Source of the DNA: Candidatus Zipacnadia bacterium
GTDB taxonomy: Bacteria > Armatimonadota > Zipacnadia > Zipacnadales > JABUFB01
Assembly: GCA_029821745.1 (NCBI GenBank)
Contig: JALGSS010000003.1
Coordinates: 1 to 40,336 of the forward strand
Direction: 5' to 3'
Length of the DNA stretch: 40,336 bases
Below the pieces are notes generated by a model that worked only from the letters and a program-made list of their open reading frames with translations, was not told the DNA's origin and ran no database searches. Both the position numbers and the translations under genes were made by a program. Below are positions 28,496-37,467 of the stretch, one piece after another (the stretch's first letter is position 1; the number at the start of each line of letters is the position of its first letter).

Positions 28496-28728
28496 CACTC
28501 AAGGCCGAGAAGTGGGATGACGCGCGCAAGTATCTCGCAGAAGCCTGCGAGTGCATCCCGGATCAACGCGCAGCTTGGCTGGCGCTCGGACACGCTTGCG
28601 CACGCGGCGGGTACTGCGAGGAGGCCGTCAACGTCTACAATGTCTACCTCGCGGCGTGGCCGGAGGCGGCCGACGCTCGCGAAGTAGAAGCCTTCTTGCT
28701 GGAACTCCAGGAGCGCCTGGACCCGTGA
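28495..28728 (+). pseudogene. C-terminal fragment of a TPR-repeat protein, 5' end lost at the IS boundary
   Basis: Manual translation with no start: TLKAEKWDDARKYLAEACECIPDQRAAWLALGHACARGGYCEEAVNVYNVYLAAWPEAADAREVEAFLLELQERLDP*. Not in the ORF track. Confidence 0.8.
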
Positions 28729-28836
28729 AGCCCTCAGGCCGAGGTCTTGCGGTTCCCGTCACGGCAAACGCCACAGGCCGGCCACGGGCCAGTCTGGCGC
28801 ATGCTAGGTGTTGAGCGGCGCGGCTGCGTGGACCCA

Positions 28837-28881
28837 CCAAAGTACCGCATAGGGAGTGGTAGCGTTCGTGGGGGCAGGTCA
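28837..28881 (+). repeat. repeat B4 (solo IS-end-like)
   Basis: ccaaagtaccgcatagggagtggtagcgttcgtgggggcaggtca. Confidence 0.8.
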
Positions 28882-29037
28882 CTCAGCCACCCGTTTGTGT
28901 TCTTCCTCGCGCTCTACGGGACGGAGGGCTCGATACGGGTGATGAACCTCAACTACGCCGACCCCGAGGCGCTGCGGGTGGTCATCTCGACCGACGCGGA
29001 CGGCGCGGGCTGGCAGGACATGCCGATGGAGAGATGC
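28882..29037 (+). pseudogene. possible C-terminal gene fragment following B4
   Basis: Starts exactly at the B4 edge: 'SHPFVFFLALYGTEGSIRVMNLNYADPEALRVVISTDADGAGWQDMPMER'. No in-frame stop before the next gene, so the assignment is tentative. Confidence 0.3.
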
Positions 29038-29038
29038 C

Positions 29039-32000
29039 ATGGGGAAGCGCGCAATCGGGCGGATCGGCGGGCTGACACTCGCGCTCTTTGTCCTGCAGGG
29101 GGTGTCGCTGATGCAGCCGGCACAGGCCGCCGGGCGTGTGGCGCTGCAGGTGCTCGAGCCCGAGCAGCGCCAGGGCGTCGTCCACGATGTGCCCGTCAGC
29201 GTCGGCCTCGTCTTCCCCAAGGGCGAGCTGAGCGAAGTCCCCGGCGGGCGGCTGGTCGATGACCTCGGCAACGCCGTCCCCTTCGAGGCCGAGGCCACCG
29301 GCTGGTGGAACCCCGAGCGCTCGCAGGTCAAGTGGCTGCTGCTGCACTTCCGCGCCAGCGGCGACCGGCAGTACTTCTTCGAGCCAGGCCCCGTCGCCCC
29401 CGCACCGCCAGGCGAGCCCATCGCCGTCCGCGATGGCGACGCGATCGTCGTGTCCACCGGCCCGCTTGAGGTGCGGCTGGCCCCGGGCACTCGCCTCTTC
29501 GACGGGGTCAGCCTCAACGGCGCCCCCATGCTGCGGGGGGATGGCCCGGAGTTCACGCTGGTGGCCGACGACGGCGCGGCCCAGACCCCGGGCGCGCTGG
29601 GTGACTGGACGCTGGACCTGGAGGAGGCCACGCCCTACCGCGCCACGGTCAAGGCCACCGGGCAGTATCTGCTGCCGGACGGCAGCCCGCTGGCCCGACT
29701 GGAGCTGCGCTACCAGTTCTTCCAGGGCGAGAGCTTCGTGCGCGTCTACCACACGCTGACCTGGATGGTCCAGGACCCCGCCGTGGGAGCGAGCGAGATC
29801 AGCCTGCGCATCCAGCCGGATCTGGGTCTGCTGCGAACGCTGATCGGGCTCTCGGACTGGGGCGGCGAGACGCTCGACGTGGAGGCGCCGGACGGGGGCG
29901 TCTACGCGCATCAGGATGACGTGGAGCACTTCACCGTCATGGCGGGCCAGGCCGAGGCGCACGAGGGCCGCCACCTCGGCGGTTGGGTGGCGGCCGAGGG
30001 CGCGAACGGGCGCGGCGTGGCGCTGATCGTGCGCGAGCCGTGGCAGATGTTCCCGCTGGCCTTCGACGTGAGCGCCGACGGGCTCGCGGTCGAACTGTGG
30101 CCCTCGCGCGGCAAGCGCATGGGCTTCTCCCTCAACGACATCATGCCCGACAGCTTCTACTTCGGCAAGCACTGGAACCGCTTCAAGTGGATCGACGATG
30201 AGGCGCACTTCGTCCACGAGTACACCACGAACCCGCACTTCATGCACACCGCCGAGGGGGCCGCGCGCACCCACGAGCTGGTGGTGCATTTCTATGACCG
30301 CGCCTCCGAGCGCCGGCCCGCGCAGCTCAACTCGCTGACCCAGCACCCGGTGGCGGTGCGGCAGGACCCGGCAGACGCCATGCGCGTGCCCTTCCTGGGG
30401 CTCGACATCGGTCCGGCGGATGTCGAGGGCTACCCCGAGTTCGAGCGCGCCATCGAGCAGGTCGGGCGCATGTCCGTGGGGCGCTGGGCGGACATGCATG
30501 ACTACGGGCTGTGGCGCTACGGGATGATGCGCTGGGGCGCGACGGGGGTCTCCTACCGCTGGATGGACGGGCACCAGTACAGCCTCCAGGTGATCCCGTG
30601 GCTGCTCTACATGCGCGGCGGCGACCGGGACTGGCTGGAGGAGGCGGAGGCGACCGCGCGCTTCGCAATGGACGTGAGCACCAACCACTACAACACGGGG
30701 GGCAAGGAGACGGGCTACCAGTCCAACGCGTCGGGCATGCCCTTCCCCTGGCACCGGCATCACCTGGGCAAGCACACCAAGGCGCACTTCCTGGCCTACT
30801 ACTACCACCTCACCGGCTACCGGCGAGCCAAGGAGGTCCTCGACGAGGTCATCGCGGGCGCGAAGGCCGAGGCCCTGGCCGTCGACCTGACCCAGGCGGA
30901 CCCGCTCACCGTCCGCAGTTGGGGGCGCGAGCTGTACAACGTCAGCCAGTTCTGGGCCAACGCCTACGAGGAGACCTGGGACCCTGAGATCAAGGACCTC
31001 GCACGCGAGTGGGCGGACCTGACCGTCAACCGTGAGTACAACGCCGAGCTGCGCGCCTTCCGCACCCCCGCCCTCTACGTGTACGACGGCCTCATCCCCC
31101 AGCAGCTTCTGTGGGACGACGGGACCCTCAAGCCCACGATGCTCGAGCAACTGGCAGCGGCGGGCTACCCGGAGCTGAAGGACGGTGGGGTCTGCCGCGT
31201 CGAGGACGCCATCGCCTGCGGCTGGGCCCATGACCAGACCGGCGATGAGCGCTTCGCGCAGGTGGGCTGGGACATAGCCCGCACGCTGGCGGACGTGGTG
31301 CCGATGCACGACTGGGCCTCGTCGGAGGCGCCGAGGTATCCCTACCACGGCCACCAGTTCTACCGCCACTTCCTCATGCCGATCCTGGTCGGCTACTCGC
31401 TGGGCGCGCGCGAGGGGATGACAGAGGCCGACCCCTACGCCATGCGCGACACCTTCGTTTCGCTCCCCCCGGCGGGCGCGGGACTGGTGCAGGGAGAGAT
31501 CGCGCTGCGCCCCCGCCGGGACGGCGACCTGGCCGTCCGCATCGTCATGGTCGGACGCTGGGAGACCCAGTGCGAAGAGGTGCAGGCCACGGTGCTCGAT
31601 TCGGACGGGGCCGAGGTCGCCCGGCTCACGCTGCCGGAGACCGAGCGGCCGGAGGTCACCGACCGCCACTACCCGACGGACTTCCACATGACGCAGCAGG
31701 GCGAGGTCGTGATCCCCGCCGCCAGGCAGGGCGCGACGTACTCCCTGCGGCTCGACTGCGCGGACACGGACGGCCCCATGGCGCTGGTGCTCGCCGACGC
31801 GGACCTCGTGCACCAGATCCCCGAGGGCGTCCAGGTGGAGTTCTACAACCGGGCAGGGCAGTACCACGTCGGCGCTCGAGTGTTCACGCGCACGACCGCC
31901 GACGAGGTGACCGTCATCAACACGCAGGGCAAGCCCTACTGTATCCGGGACGCAGGGACCGGCGAGGTGTTGTTCCGCTCGAAACTGGATGAGCCGCTGA

Positions 32001-32149
32001 AGATCACGCACGACCTGGGCGCGGACCGCGCGATCCAGATCACGTCTCAGGGGCGGGTGGACGGCAAGCGCTTCGAGGGCCTGTCGCCGTGGCTGTCGCC
32101 GACACGCGAGGGCTGGTTCGACCCGGACGCACAGCCGCAAGACGAGTGA
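29039..32149 (+). CDS. secreted exo-rhamnogalacturonan lyase family (YetA/PcRGLX-like) protein
   Basis: Signal peptide MGKRAIGRIGGLTLALFVLQGVSLMQPAQAA; 'VSVGLVFPKGELSEVPGGRLVDDLGNAVPFEAEATGWWNPERSQVKWLLLHFRAS' resembles the YetA-like exo-RG-lyase N-domain; long (alpha/alpha)-type region with conserved Trp/His. Confidence 0.8.
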   Translation: MGKRAIGRIGGLTLALFVLQGVSLMQPAQAAGRVALQVLEPEQRQGVVHDVPVSVGLVFPKGELSEVPGGRLVDDLGNAVPFEAEATGWWNPERSQVKWLLLHFRASGDRQYFFEPGPVAPAPPGEPIAVRDGDAIVVSTGPLEVRLAPGTRLFDGVSLNGAPMLRGDGPEFTLVADDGAAQTPGALGDWTLDLEEATPYRATVKATGQYLLPDGSPLARLELRYQFFQGESFVRVYHTLTWMVQDPAVGASEISLRIQPDLGLLRTLIGLSDWGGETLDVEAPDGGVYAHQDDVEHFTVMAGQAEAHEGRHLGGWVAAEGANGRGVALIVREPWQMFPLAFDVSADGLAVELWPSRGKRMGFSLNDIMPDSFYFGKHWNRFKWIDDEAHFVHEYTTNPHFMHTAEGAARTHELVVHFYDRASERRPAQLNSLTQHPVAVRQDPADAMRVPFLGLDIGPADVEGYPEFERAIEQVGRMSVGRWADMHDYGLWRYGMMRWGATGVSYRWMDGHQYSLQVIPWLLYMRGGDRDWLEEAEATARFAMDVSTNHYNTGGKETGYQSNASGMPFPWHRHHLGKHTKAHFLAYYYHLTGYRRAKEVLDEVIAGAKAEALAVDLTQADPLTVRSWGRELYNVSQFWANAYEETWDPEIKDLAREWADLTVNREYNAELRAFRTPALYVYDGLIPQQLLWDDGTLKPTMLEQLAAAGYPELKDGGVCRVEDAIACGWAHDQTGDERFAQVGWDIARTLADVVPMHDWASSEAPRYPYHGHQFYRHFLMPILVGYSLGAREGMTEADPYAMRDTFVSLPPAGAGLVQGEIALRPRRDGDLAVRIVMVGRWETQCEEVQATVLDSDGAEVARLTLPETERPEVTDRHYPTDFHMTQQGEVVIPAARQGATYSLRLDCADTDGPMALVLADADLVHQIPEGVQVEFYNRAGQYHVGARVFTRTTADEVTVINTQGKPYCIRDAGTGEVLFRSKLDEPLKITHDLGADRAIQITSQGRVDGKRFEGLSPWLSPTREGWFDPDAQPQDE

Positions 32150-32176
32150 CCCACCGTCAGAGGGAGGTCCGCCCAC

Positions 32177-32377
32177 ATGCCATCATGTCTTGTCCGGCGC
32201 GGACTTGTGCTTGCCGCGCTGTCGCTGCTGGCGACTGCAGGGGCAGTCGCCGACGGTCCGGCCAACGCGCTGCCCAACCCCGGGTTCGAGGACGGCGTCG
32301 CGCACTGGACTATCGATGAGGACACGTCACGAGTGACCGCCGACGCCGCGCGCTCCGCCGTGATCATTGGCAGCTGA
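32177..32377 (+). pseudogene. N-terminal fragment of a secreted CBM-bearing protein
   Basis: MPSCLVRRGLVLAALSLLATAGAVADGPANALPNPGFEDGVAHWTIDEDTSRVTADAARS, then abrupt loss of coding; 'NPGFEDGVAHW' is typical of a CBM N-terminus. Confidence 0.7.
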
Positions 32378-32387
32378 TAGAGAGGAC

Positions 32388-32454
32388 TAGCCCAGCGACG
32401 GGGCCTTGCCCTGGTCGCTGAAACGCGTTCTGGGGGACCGAGTTGCGCAAGGCA
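32388..32454 (+). repeat. structured repeat E1
   Basis: tagcccagcgacggggccttgccctggtcgctgaaacgcgttctgggggaccgagttgcgcaaggca; hairpin CAGCGAC/GTCGCTG. Confidence 0.65.
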
Positions 32455-32849
32455 ATCTAGGAGGAAGGGCTCTAGGTGACCTTGGGATCGTCAAGGCGAT
32501 CCGGAGAAGGGCCGAGACCATGTCCAGCGACTCAGTCAGCGCCAGAGATGCCGGTCCTGCGGACCGCTGTCGCTCGAGTTGGCGCGCCATCCGGCGACCG
32601 CGGTCAGCAATTCTGGCCGTCGCGACGGACCCTTGCTTGTGCGCTCGGATGGGCCATCCCCAACACGATGCCGCACGGCGCCAAGCGCTGTCGGGAGGTC
32701 CGCTCAGCGCCTCGTATCCGTACTCTGAGAAAACTTCCCGTACTCTGGAAAATGGCAAGATGATTTGGGGCGCCCATAGGTATATGATTATGACACCCAG
32801 CCCGGAAGAACGAAGATGCGAGTACTAGCGGGAAGGTAGCGAAGGCCTA

Positions 32850-32925
32850 GACCACTAGCGCCGTGAGTGGCGCCGCTTGGTGCCCAAGGTCACCAAGGCG
32901 CCGAGGCGGTGGCGCCCTAGTGGTC
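32850..32925 (+). repeat. long imperfect hairpin (about 25 bp in three helical segments)
   Basis: GACCACTAG/CTAGTGGTC (9 bp), CGCC/GGCG (4 bp), GGCGCC(gc)TTGGTG/CACCAAGGCGCC (12 bp, 2-nt bulge), 8-nt loop. Confidence 0.75.
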
Positions 32926-32953
32926 CGCGTCGGGAACAACCTGTCTAGAGCAT

Positions 32954-33018
32954 TAGCCCAGCGACGGGATCTTCTCCCAGTCGCTGGAACCTGTTCTCAG
33001 GGGGACAAAACCGCAAGG
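32954..33018 (+). repeat. structured repeat E2
   Basis: tagcccagcgacgggatcttctcccagtcgctggaacctgttctcagggggacaaaaccgcaaggca; same architecture as E1. Confidence 0.65.
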
Positions 33019-33108
33019 CAGCCTTGTAATGGGCCCTTCGACTGCCAGCAAGACCGCCTCGTTGAGAGCGATGACTGTGAATGACACGTAGCGAAGGAGA
33101 TGATCTCG

Positions 33109-33714
33109 ATGAGTAGCGCAAAGCGAAGCACGTCACGGAGTGTTCTCGACCAGCTTGAGGTAACACAGCGGCAAGGAAGGGACCTGAATACGCTCCCGCA
33201 GATGATGAAGCCGTGTGTGGCGGCAATGCTCGAGGAGGGCGTGCTGCCTGGCTACGAACCTGATCCGAACACGGCGTGCTTCATGGTGGCGAGCGAGATG
33301 AAGCGTCTGGGCAAGACCCAGGATGAGGCAGGCAAAGCCTGCCATGAGTGGCAAGCGGAACACGGTGACGTGCTGGGATTCGGCGAGGTCGAGAGGACCG
33401 TCCGCTCCGCCTACGGAGGAGAATGCCAGTACGGGTGTGGCACCGAGAGCCGGCTCTACAACTCAGACTACTGCATGGGCCATGACAAGTGCCCCTACTA
33501 CAAGCAGCTTGGGGCTAGCCGGAAGCCGCGTGATCAGGACTACTTCGACTACGGATGGCCCGAGCGCCTCAACCCCGCAGCCCGCAATGTGTACGTGGCC
33601 ATTTGCGAGCTGGATAGGCGGGCGCAACGCCCCGGTGCGAAGCATTGCGTCACCTACCGTCGGCTCCACAAGTTGAGCGGCGTGAGTACTGGGCACATGA
33701 AGAAGCCGCTCCAA
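33109..33714 (+). pseudogene. primase-C-terminal (PriCT)-like / replication protein, 3'-truncated by repeat B5
   Basis: 'LPGYEPDPNTACFMVASEMKRLGKTQDEAGKACHEWQAEHG...FGEVERTVRSAYGG' followed by a Cys cluster 'CQYGCGTESRLYNSDYCMGHDKCPYY'; SD AAGGAGA. Its stop (TGA 33715-33717) is the terminal TGA of B5. Confidence 0.65.
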
Positions 33715-33761
33715 TGACCTGCCCCCACGAACGATACCAGTCTCTATGTGGTACTTTGGCC
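33715..33761 (-). repeat. repeat B5 (inverted orientation)
   Basis: tgacctgcccccacgaacgataccagtctctatgtggtactttggcc = reverse complement of B3. Confidence 0.85.
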
Positions 33762-33796
33762 GGCTTGGCCTTGCCCTCGTCCAGCAGGACGACCAG

Positions 33797-34493
33797 TCAG
33801 ATAGCAGCCGCCATCTCCCTACACTCCTCGCTGCTCATCCAGTTGCGAAGTTCGTACGATAGGGGGAGCCAACACAATCTCTCACGGAACCACCCCTCAG
33901 GACCGTCATCCCAGTCCTCAATGACAGTCGGGTGGTCATACAGCTCCAACTCCATGCGAGTTGGAGTTAGTCGTACCTGCTTGACCATCATCTTCAGCAG
34001 GCTCTGTCGATCCACAGGTCCAAGCTTTCCATACAGCTCAGTGAAGCTTCGGAGATTGGCAGCAAGCCTTTCCGGCTCAGCCTTCTGCCCCTCAAGCTCC
34101 TCAAGTTCCGCCTGCTTCAGAGCCATCTCCTTCTCAAGCTGCTCTATAGTCTCACTGGCTCTCTCACAGGCATTGCTGAGCAGCCCCAAGTCCTCAGCCA
34201 CCTTGTCAATCACTGCCTGCTCAGAATCTGCCGCAGGTAGGCTTGGCACTCTGCACTTCTGTCCATTGGGCTCCTTTGCAGGATGGCGGTAATAGTAGTG
34301 GTCCGCGCCCGTTCGGCTTGCTCCACTTCCATTGGTCAGGTCTAATCCACACTCCCGACAATGAACCAGCCCACTAAGTAGGAAGGTGTGCTTGCCTGGG
34401 ACTCTGCCCTTGCGCTGTGTGTTGCCGGCAAGGGTGTCCTGAACACGCTCGAAGGTCTCCCGCTCAATGATAGCAGGCCACGCCCGCTCCTAT
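33797..34493 (-). pseudogene. large serine recombinase, C-terminal part (zinc-ribbon + coiled coil), 5'-truncated
   Basis: 'PAIIERETFERVQDTLAGNTQRKGRVPGKHTFLLSGLVHCRECGLDLTNGSGASRTGADHYYYRHPAKEPNGQKCRVPSLPAADSEQAVIDKV...' contiguous with ORF 33797-34249; in-frame TAG just upstream; resolvase catalytic domain missing. Confidence 0.85.
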
Positions 34494-34543
34494 AGTGCTT
34501 CTGCATGGCCTCGCATGGGCAGCAGGTAACCGGCCCCTCCAGT

Positions 34544-34589
34544 CGAACACTCCCACCAGGGATGGCGCCAGGATGGGGGAGAGATCAGC
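34544..34589 (+). repeat. A-like repeat (A3)
   Basis: cgaacactcccaccagggatggcgccaggatgggggagagatcag resembles A2. Confidence 0.5.
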
Positions 34590-34635
34590 CTGCGCTGCGC
34601 GCCGATGACCCAGCCTGAACGGAAGAAGGGATAGC

Positions 34636-37185
34636 ATGTCACAGAAACTGGCCCTCGCTACGCTCCTTCTGGCGATATCCGGGTCCTGCGTGGCGGCGGA
34701 GAGCCTGGACCTGGTCAAGGTCGGCACAGCCGCGTATGTCATCGTGGTTCCCGACGGGCGTCCGCAACTGGCGATGGACGCGGCGAACCTGCTGGCCCGG
34801 ATCGTGGACCAGGCCTCCGGCGCGCGGCTGCAGATCGTGGAGGAGGGCACCGCGCTGGAGGGACCAAAGGTCTTCATCGGCATGACGAAGGCCGCGGAGA
34901 ACGCCGGGCTGGCCCTGGAGAACCTTCAAGGGCAGAGCTGTGTGATGAAGGTGGTTGACGGGGACCTCTTCCTGGCCGGACACGACCTGGTCCGTGCGAC
35001 CGACACGCCGCGGCCCTACTACACCGTCCCCGCGAGCCGTCGGGCAGTCCACATGTTCCTGCACGACTACCTGGGCGTGCGCTGGTTGTGGCCCAATCGC
35101 GAGGGCCTCGGTACCCACGTCCCGCAGAGCCCGACGCTATCATTCCCCGCCGACCTGGACCGGCGGTGGGCCCCGGACTTCCTGTGGGTGGCGAATACGG
35201 CCTTCCGGACGGGGGAGGGCTATGACCTCAACACTCACTTCAAGGCGAGCGTCCCCTTCGCCACCTATGGCGGCCATTCGTACTACAGCGCCGTGCCCAA
35301 GGACAAGTATGGCGAGTCGAACCCGGAGTACTTCGCCCTCATAGGCGGCACCCGCGTCAGTTCGCAGAACCACCTTTGCATCAGCAACCCCGAAGTACAG
35401 GAACTCATCTACGCGGAGATGCTCCGCCGTCTCGACATGGGCTTTGAGGCCGTCGAATTGGCGCAGACCGACGGGTACATGCCGTGCGAGTGCGACAACT
35501 GCCGCGCGATCCACCCCGACATCGGCGAGCAGCTATGGATTGTCCACGACAAGCTCGCAAGACGGCTGGCAGAGGAGCGGCCGGGCGCCAAGGCCATCAT
35601 TATTTCCTACGGCCCCACCGTGGAGCCACCGCAGACGATTGACCGGCTCGGCAGCAACGTCATCATCGAGTTGTGCAAGTACTCGCCGTCGCATGTGGCC
35701 AAGTGGCGGGAGAAAGCCGACACCTTCATGGTGTACATCTACAACTGGGGTTCCTACCACACCATTGGCTTTGGCCCGAAGACCACTCCGCAGATGGCCG
35801 CGCGCCAAATATCATTCTTCCGAGCCAACAACATCAAGGCCATCTACGTGTGCGGATGCGGTGAAGACTGGGGGCTTGAGGGTCCGGTCTACTACATCTG
35901 GAACCGCTGTGTGGACGATCCCAACTGCGACTGGCAGGCGGAGCTGGACGACTACTACCGCGCCGCTTTCGGCAAGGCCTACATCCCGATGAAAGCACTC
36001 TACAGCGCCCTCTACGAGCGGCTGGCGCTGTACGGTGGTATCGGGCGCTGGGCCGACCTGCTGCCGGGCGCGGACCCAGTGGGGCTGGGCAGACGCCCCG
36101 AGGCCCACTACACCCACTTCTTCCCGCCGACGCTGCTGAAGGCCCTGGCTGCGAACCTGGCTCGAGCCAGAGAGCTGGAGCCAGAAGGTGTCGTGCGCAG
36201 CCGAGTGGACATGGTCGGGCGTCACTTCCAGTACGTCCGCGACGTCGCCACTGTCTTCCATCTCTACCAGGCCTACCAGCTCAGGCCCGACGAGAACACC
36301 TTCGATGCCCTCGCTGACGCCATCGAGCTCCGCGAAGCGAACGTTCGGGCGCACTTCGACGTGGGCGGCGCCCTCGCCGAGATTGACGGCTTCCCCCCGA
36401 TGTTCGCGCGCGCGGACGTCGGGCGAGCCCTGCTGGGCGGCCGCATGACCGGCACGCTGTCATCACCCTTCTTCTGGGACGTAGACCTGCTGAAGGAGAA
36501 GGGCGTCCTTCCAGGGACCGGGCGCAAGAAGATCAAGGTCGCCCGCGCGAGCGAACCGCTGGAGATCGACGGGCGCATGGACGAGGCCGCCTGGGCAACC
36601 GCGGAGGCGGATGAACTGGGCGAGATCGGCATGGGCGGAGCCACGGTCCAGACCCGTGTGCGCCTGCTGTACGACGAGAGGAACTTCTACATCGGGTTCG
36701 AGTGTGACGAACCCTTCGCAGAGAGACTGGCGTCGGGCTGGTGGAAGAGCCATGGCCGAGACGGGAGGATCTACTCCCAGGATTGCCTTGAGATCCTCGT
36801 GGACCCGATAGGCGACCTGCAGCAGTACTACCATTTCATTTGCAGCGCCATGCCCGACTCAACCTACGACGCGGCCCGGGGCCTGCATAGGGACCCGATC
36901 CACCCGCTGTACGACAAGATCGATACGGGGTGGGACGGTGTATGGCGCTATGCTGGGACAACTGACGTCGACGCGGAACGCTGGACGGTCGAGTTGGCCA
37001 TCCCCTTCGAGACACTCGACGTGACAGCACCCGATAAGGGGAGCCTGTGGAAGATGAACTTGGGGCGCGAGCGGTTCGTGCAGAATGCCGACCGCGGAGA
37101 CCCGGAGCTGTTTATGTGGTCGCCGAACCTGGAGGAGCGCAGCTTCCATTCGCGGGCGGCCTTCGGTGATCTCATCTTCGATTGA
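34636..37185 (+). CDS. secreted DUF4838 (alpha-glucuronidase-like) protein with C-terminal CBM9/DOMON-like domain
   Basis: Signal peptide; 'VHMFLHDYLGVRWLWPNREGLGTHVP', 'YFALIGGTRVSSQNHLCISNPEVQELI', 'LAQTDGYMPCECDNCRAI'; C-terminal 'LEIDGRMDEAAWATAEADELGEI...VRLLYDERNFYIGFECDEP'. Confidence 0.88.
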   Translation: MSQKLALATLLLAISGSCVAAESLDLVKVGTAAYVIVVPDGRPQLAMDAANLLARIVDQASGARLQIVEEGTALEGPKVFIGMTKAAENAGLALENLQGQSCVMKVVDGDLFLAGHDLVRATDTPRPYYTVPASRRAVHMFLHDYLGVRWLWPNREGLGTHVPQSPTLSFPADLDRRWAPDFLWVANTAFRTGEGYDLNTHFKASVPFATYGGHSYYSAVPKDKYGESNPEYFALIGGTRVSSQNHLCISNPEVQELIYAEMLRRLDMGFEAVELAQTDGYMPCECDNCRAIHPDIGEQLWIVHDKLARRLAEERPGAKAIIISYGPTVEPPQTIDRLGSNVIIELCKYSPSHVAKWREKADTFMVYIYNWGSYHTIGFGPKTTPQMAARQISFFRANNIKAIYVCGCGEDWGLEGPVYYIWNRCVDDPNCDWQAELDDYYRAAFGKAYIPMKALYSALYERLALYGGIGRWADLLPGADPVGLGRRPEAHYTHFFPPTLLKALAANLARARELEPEGVVRSRVDMVGRHFQYVRDVATVFHLYQAYQLRPDENTFDALADAIELREANVRAHFDVGGALAEIDGFPPMFARADVGRALLGGRMTGTLSSPFFWDVDLLKEKGVLPGTGRKKIKVARASEPLEIDGRMDEAAWATAEADELGEIGMGGATVQTRVRLLYDERNFYIGFECDEPFAERLASGWWKSHGRDGRIYSQDCLEILVDPIGDLQQYYHFICSAMPDSTYDAARGLHRDPIHPLYDKIDTGWDGVWRYAGTTDVDAERWTVELAIPFETLDVTAPDKGSLWKMNLGRERFVQNADRGDPELFMWSPNLEERSFHSRAAFGDLIFD

Positions 37186-37209
37186 GGTGCGAGAGCTCGT
37201 GACAGGATG

Positions 37210-37340
37210 TGACCCGCCCCCACGAGCTCCCTCCTCGCTACCCCTTCCCAGACCCCACAGCCAAGCCTGTCAGAACCCCATGCATCTACATCAACCTTCG
37301 CCCAGACAGTGGTTCTGTACGACCTTGGGGTGGCGAGCCT
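37210..37340. repeat. intergenic repeat C2 with degenerate B-like end
   Basis: Begins tgacccgcccccacgagct (B-like); contains cgcccagacagtggttctgtacgaccttggggtggcgagcct (C-like). Confidence 0.5.
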
Positions 37341-37467
37341 CCGATGCTCTGATCCCACCTCTCGTCTCACTACACGCCTCCTATAGTGGTTCCGCAAGAC
37401 CCCGAAGTAGCAAGGCCCGAGGTTGGCGGACGCCTGCGTGTGCGCCGGTGACGTGGCGGTCGAGGCG

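Noticed and set aside
28982-32176. 1064-aa antisense ORF
   Set aside because: Exact shadow of the exo-RG-lyase gene; high-GC codon bias keeps the antisense frame open. Low-complexity composition, no domains.
32406-32828. ORFs of 140 aa and 95 aa in the 32.4-32.8 kb gap
   Set aside because: Overlap the structured repeat E1; compositionally unconvincing; no SD or domain.
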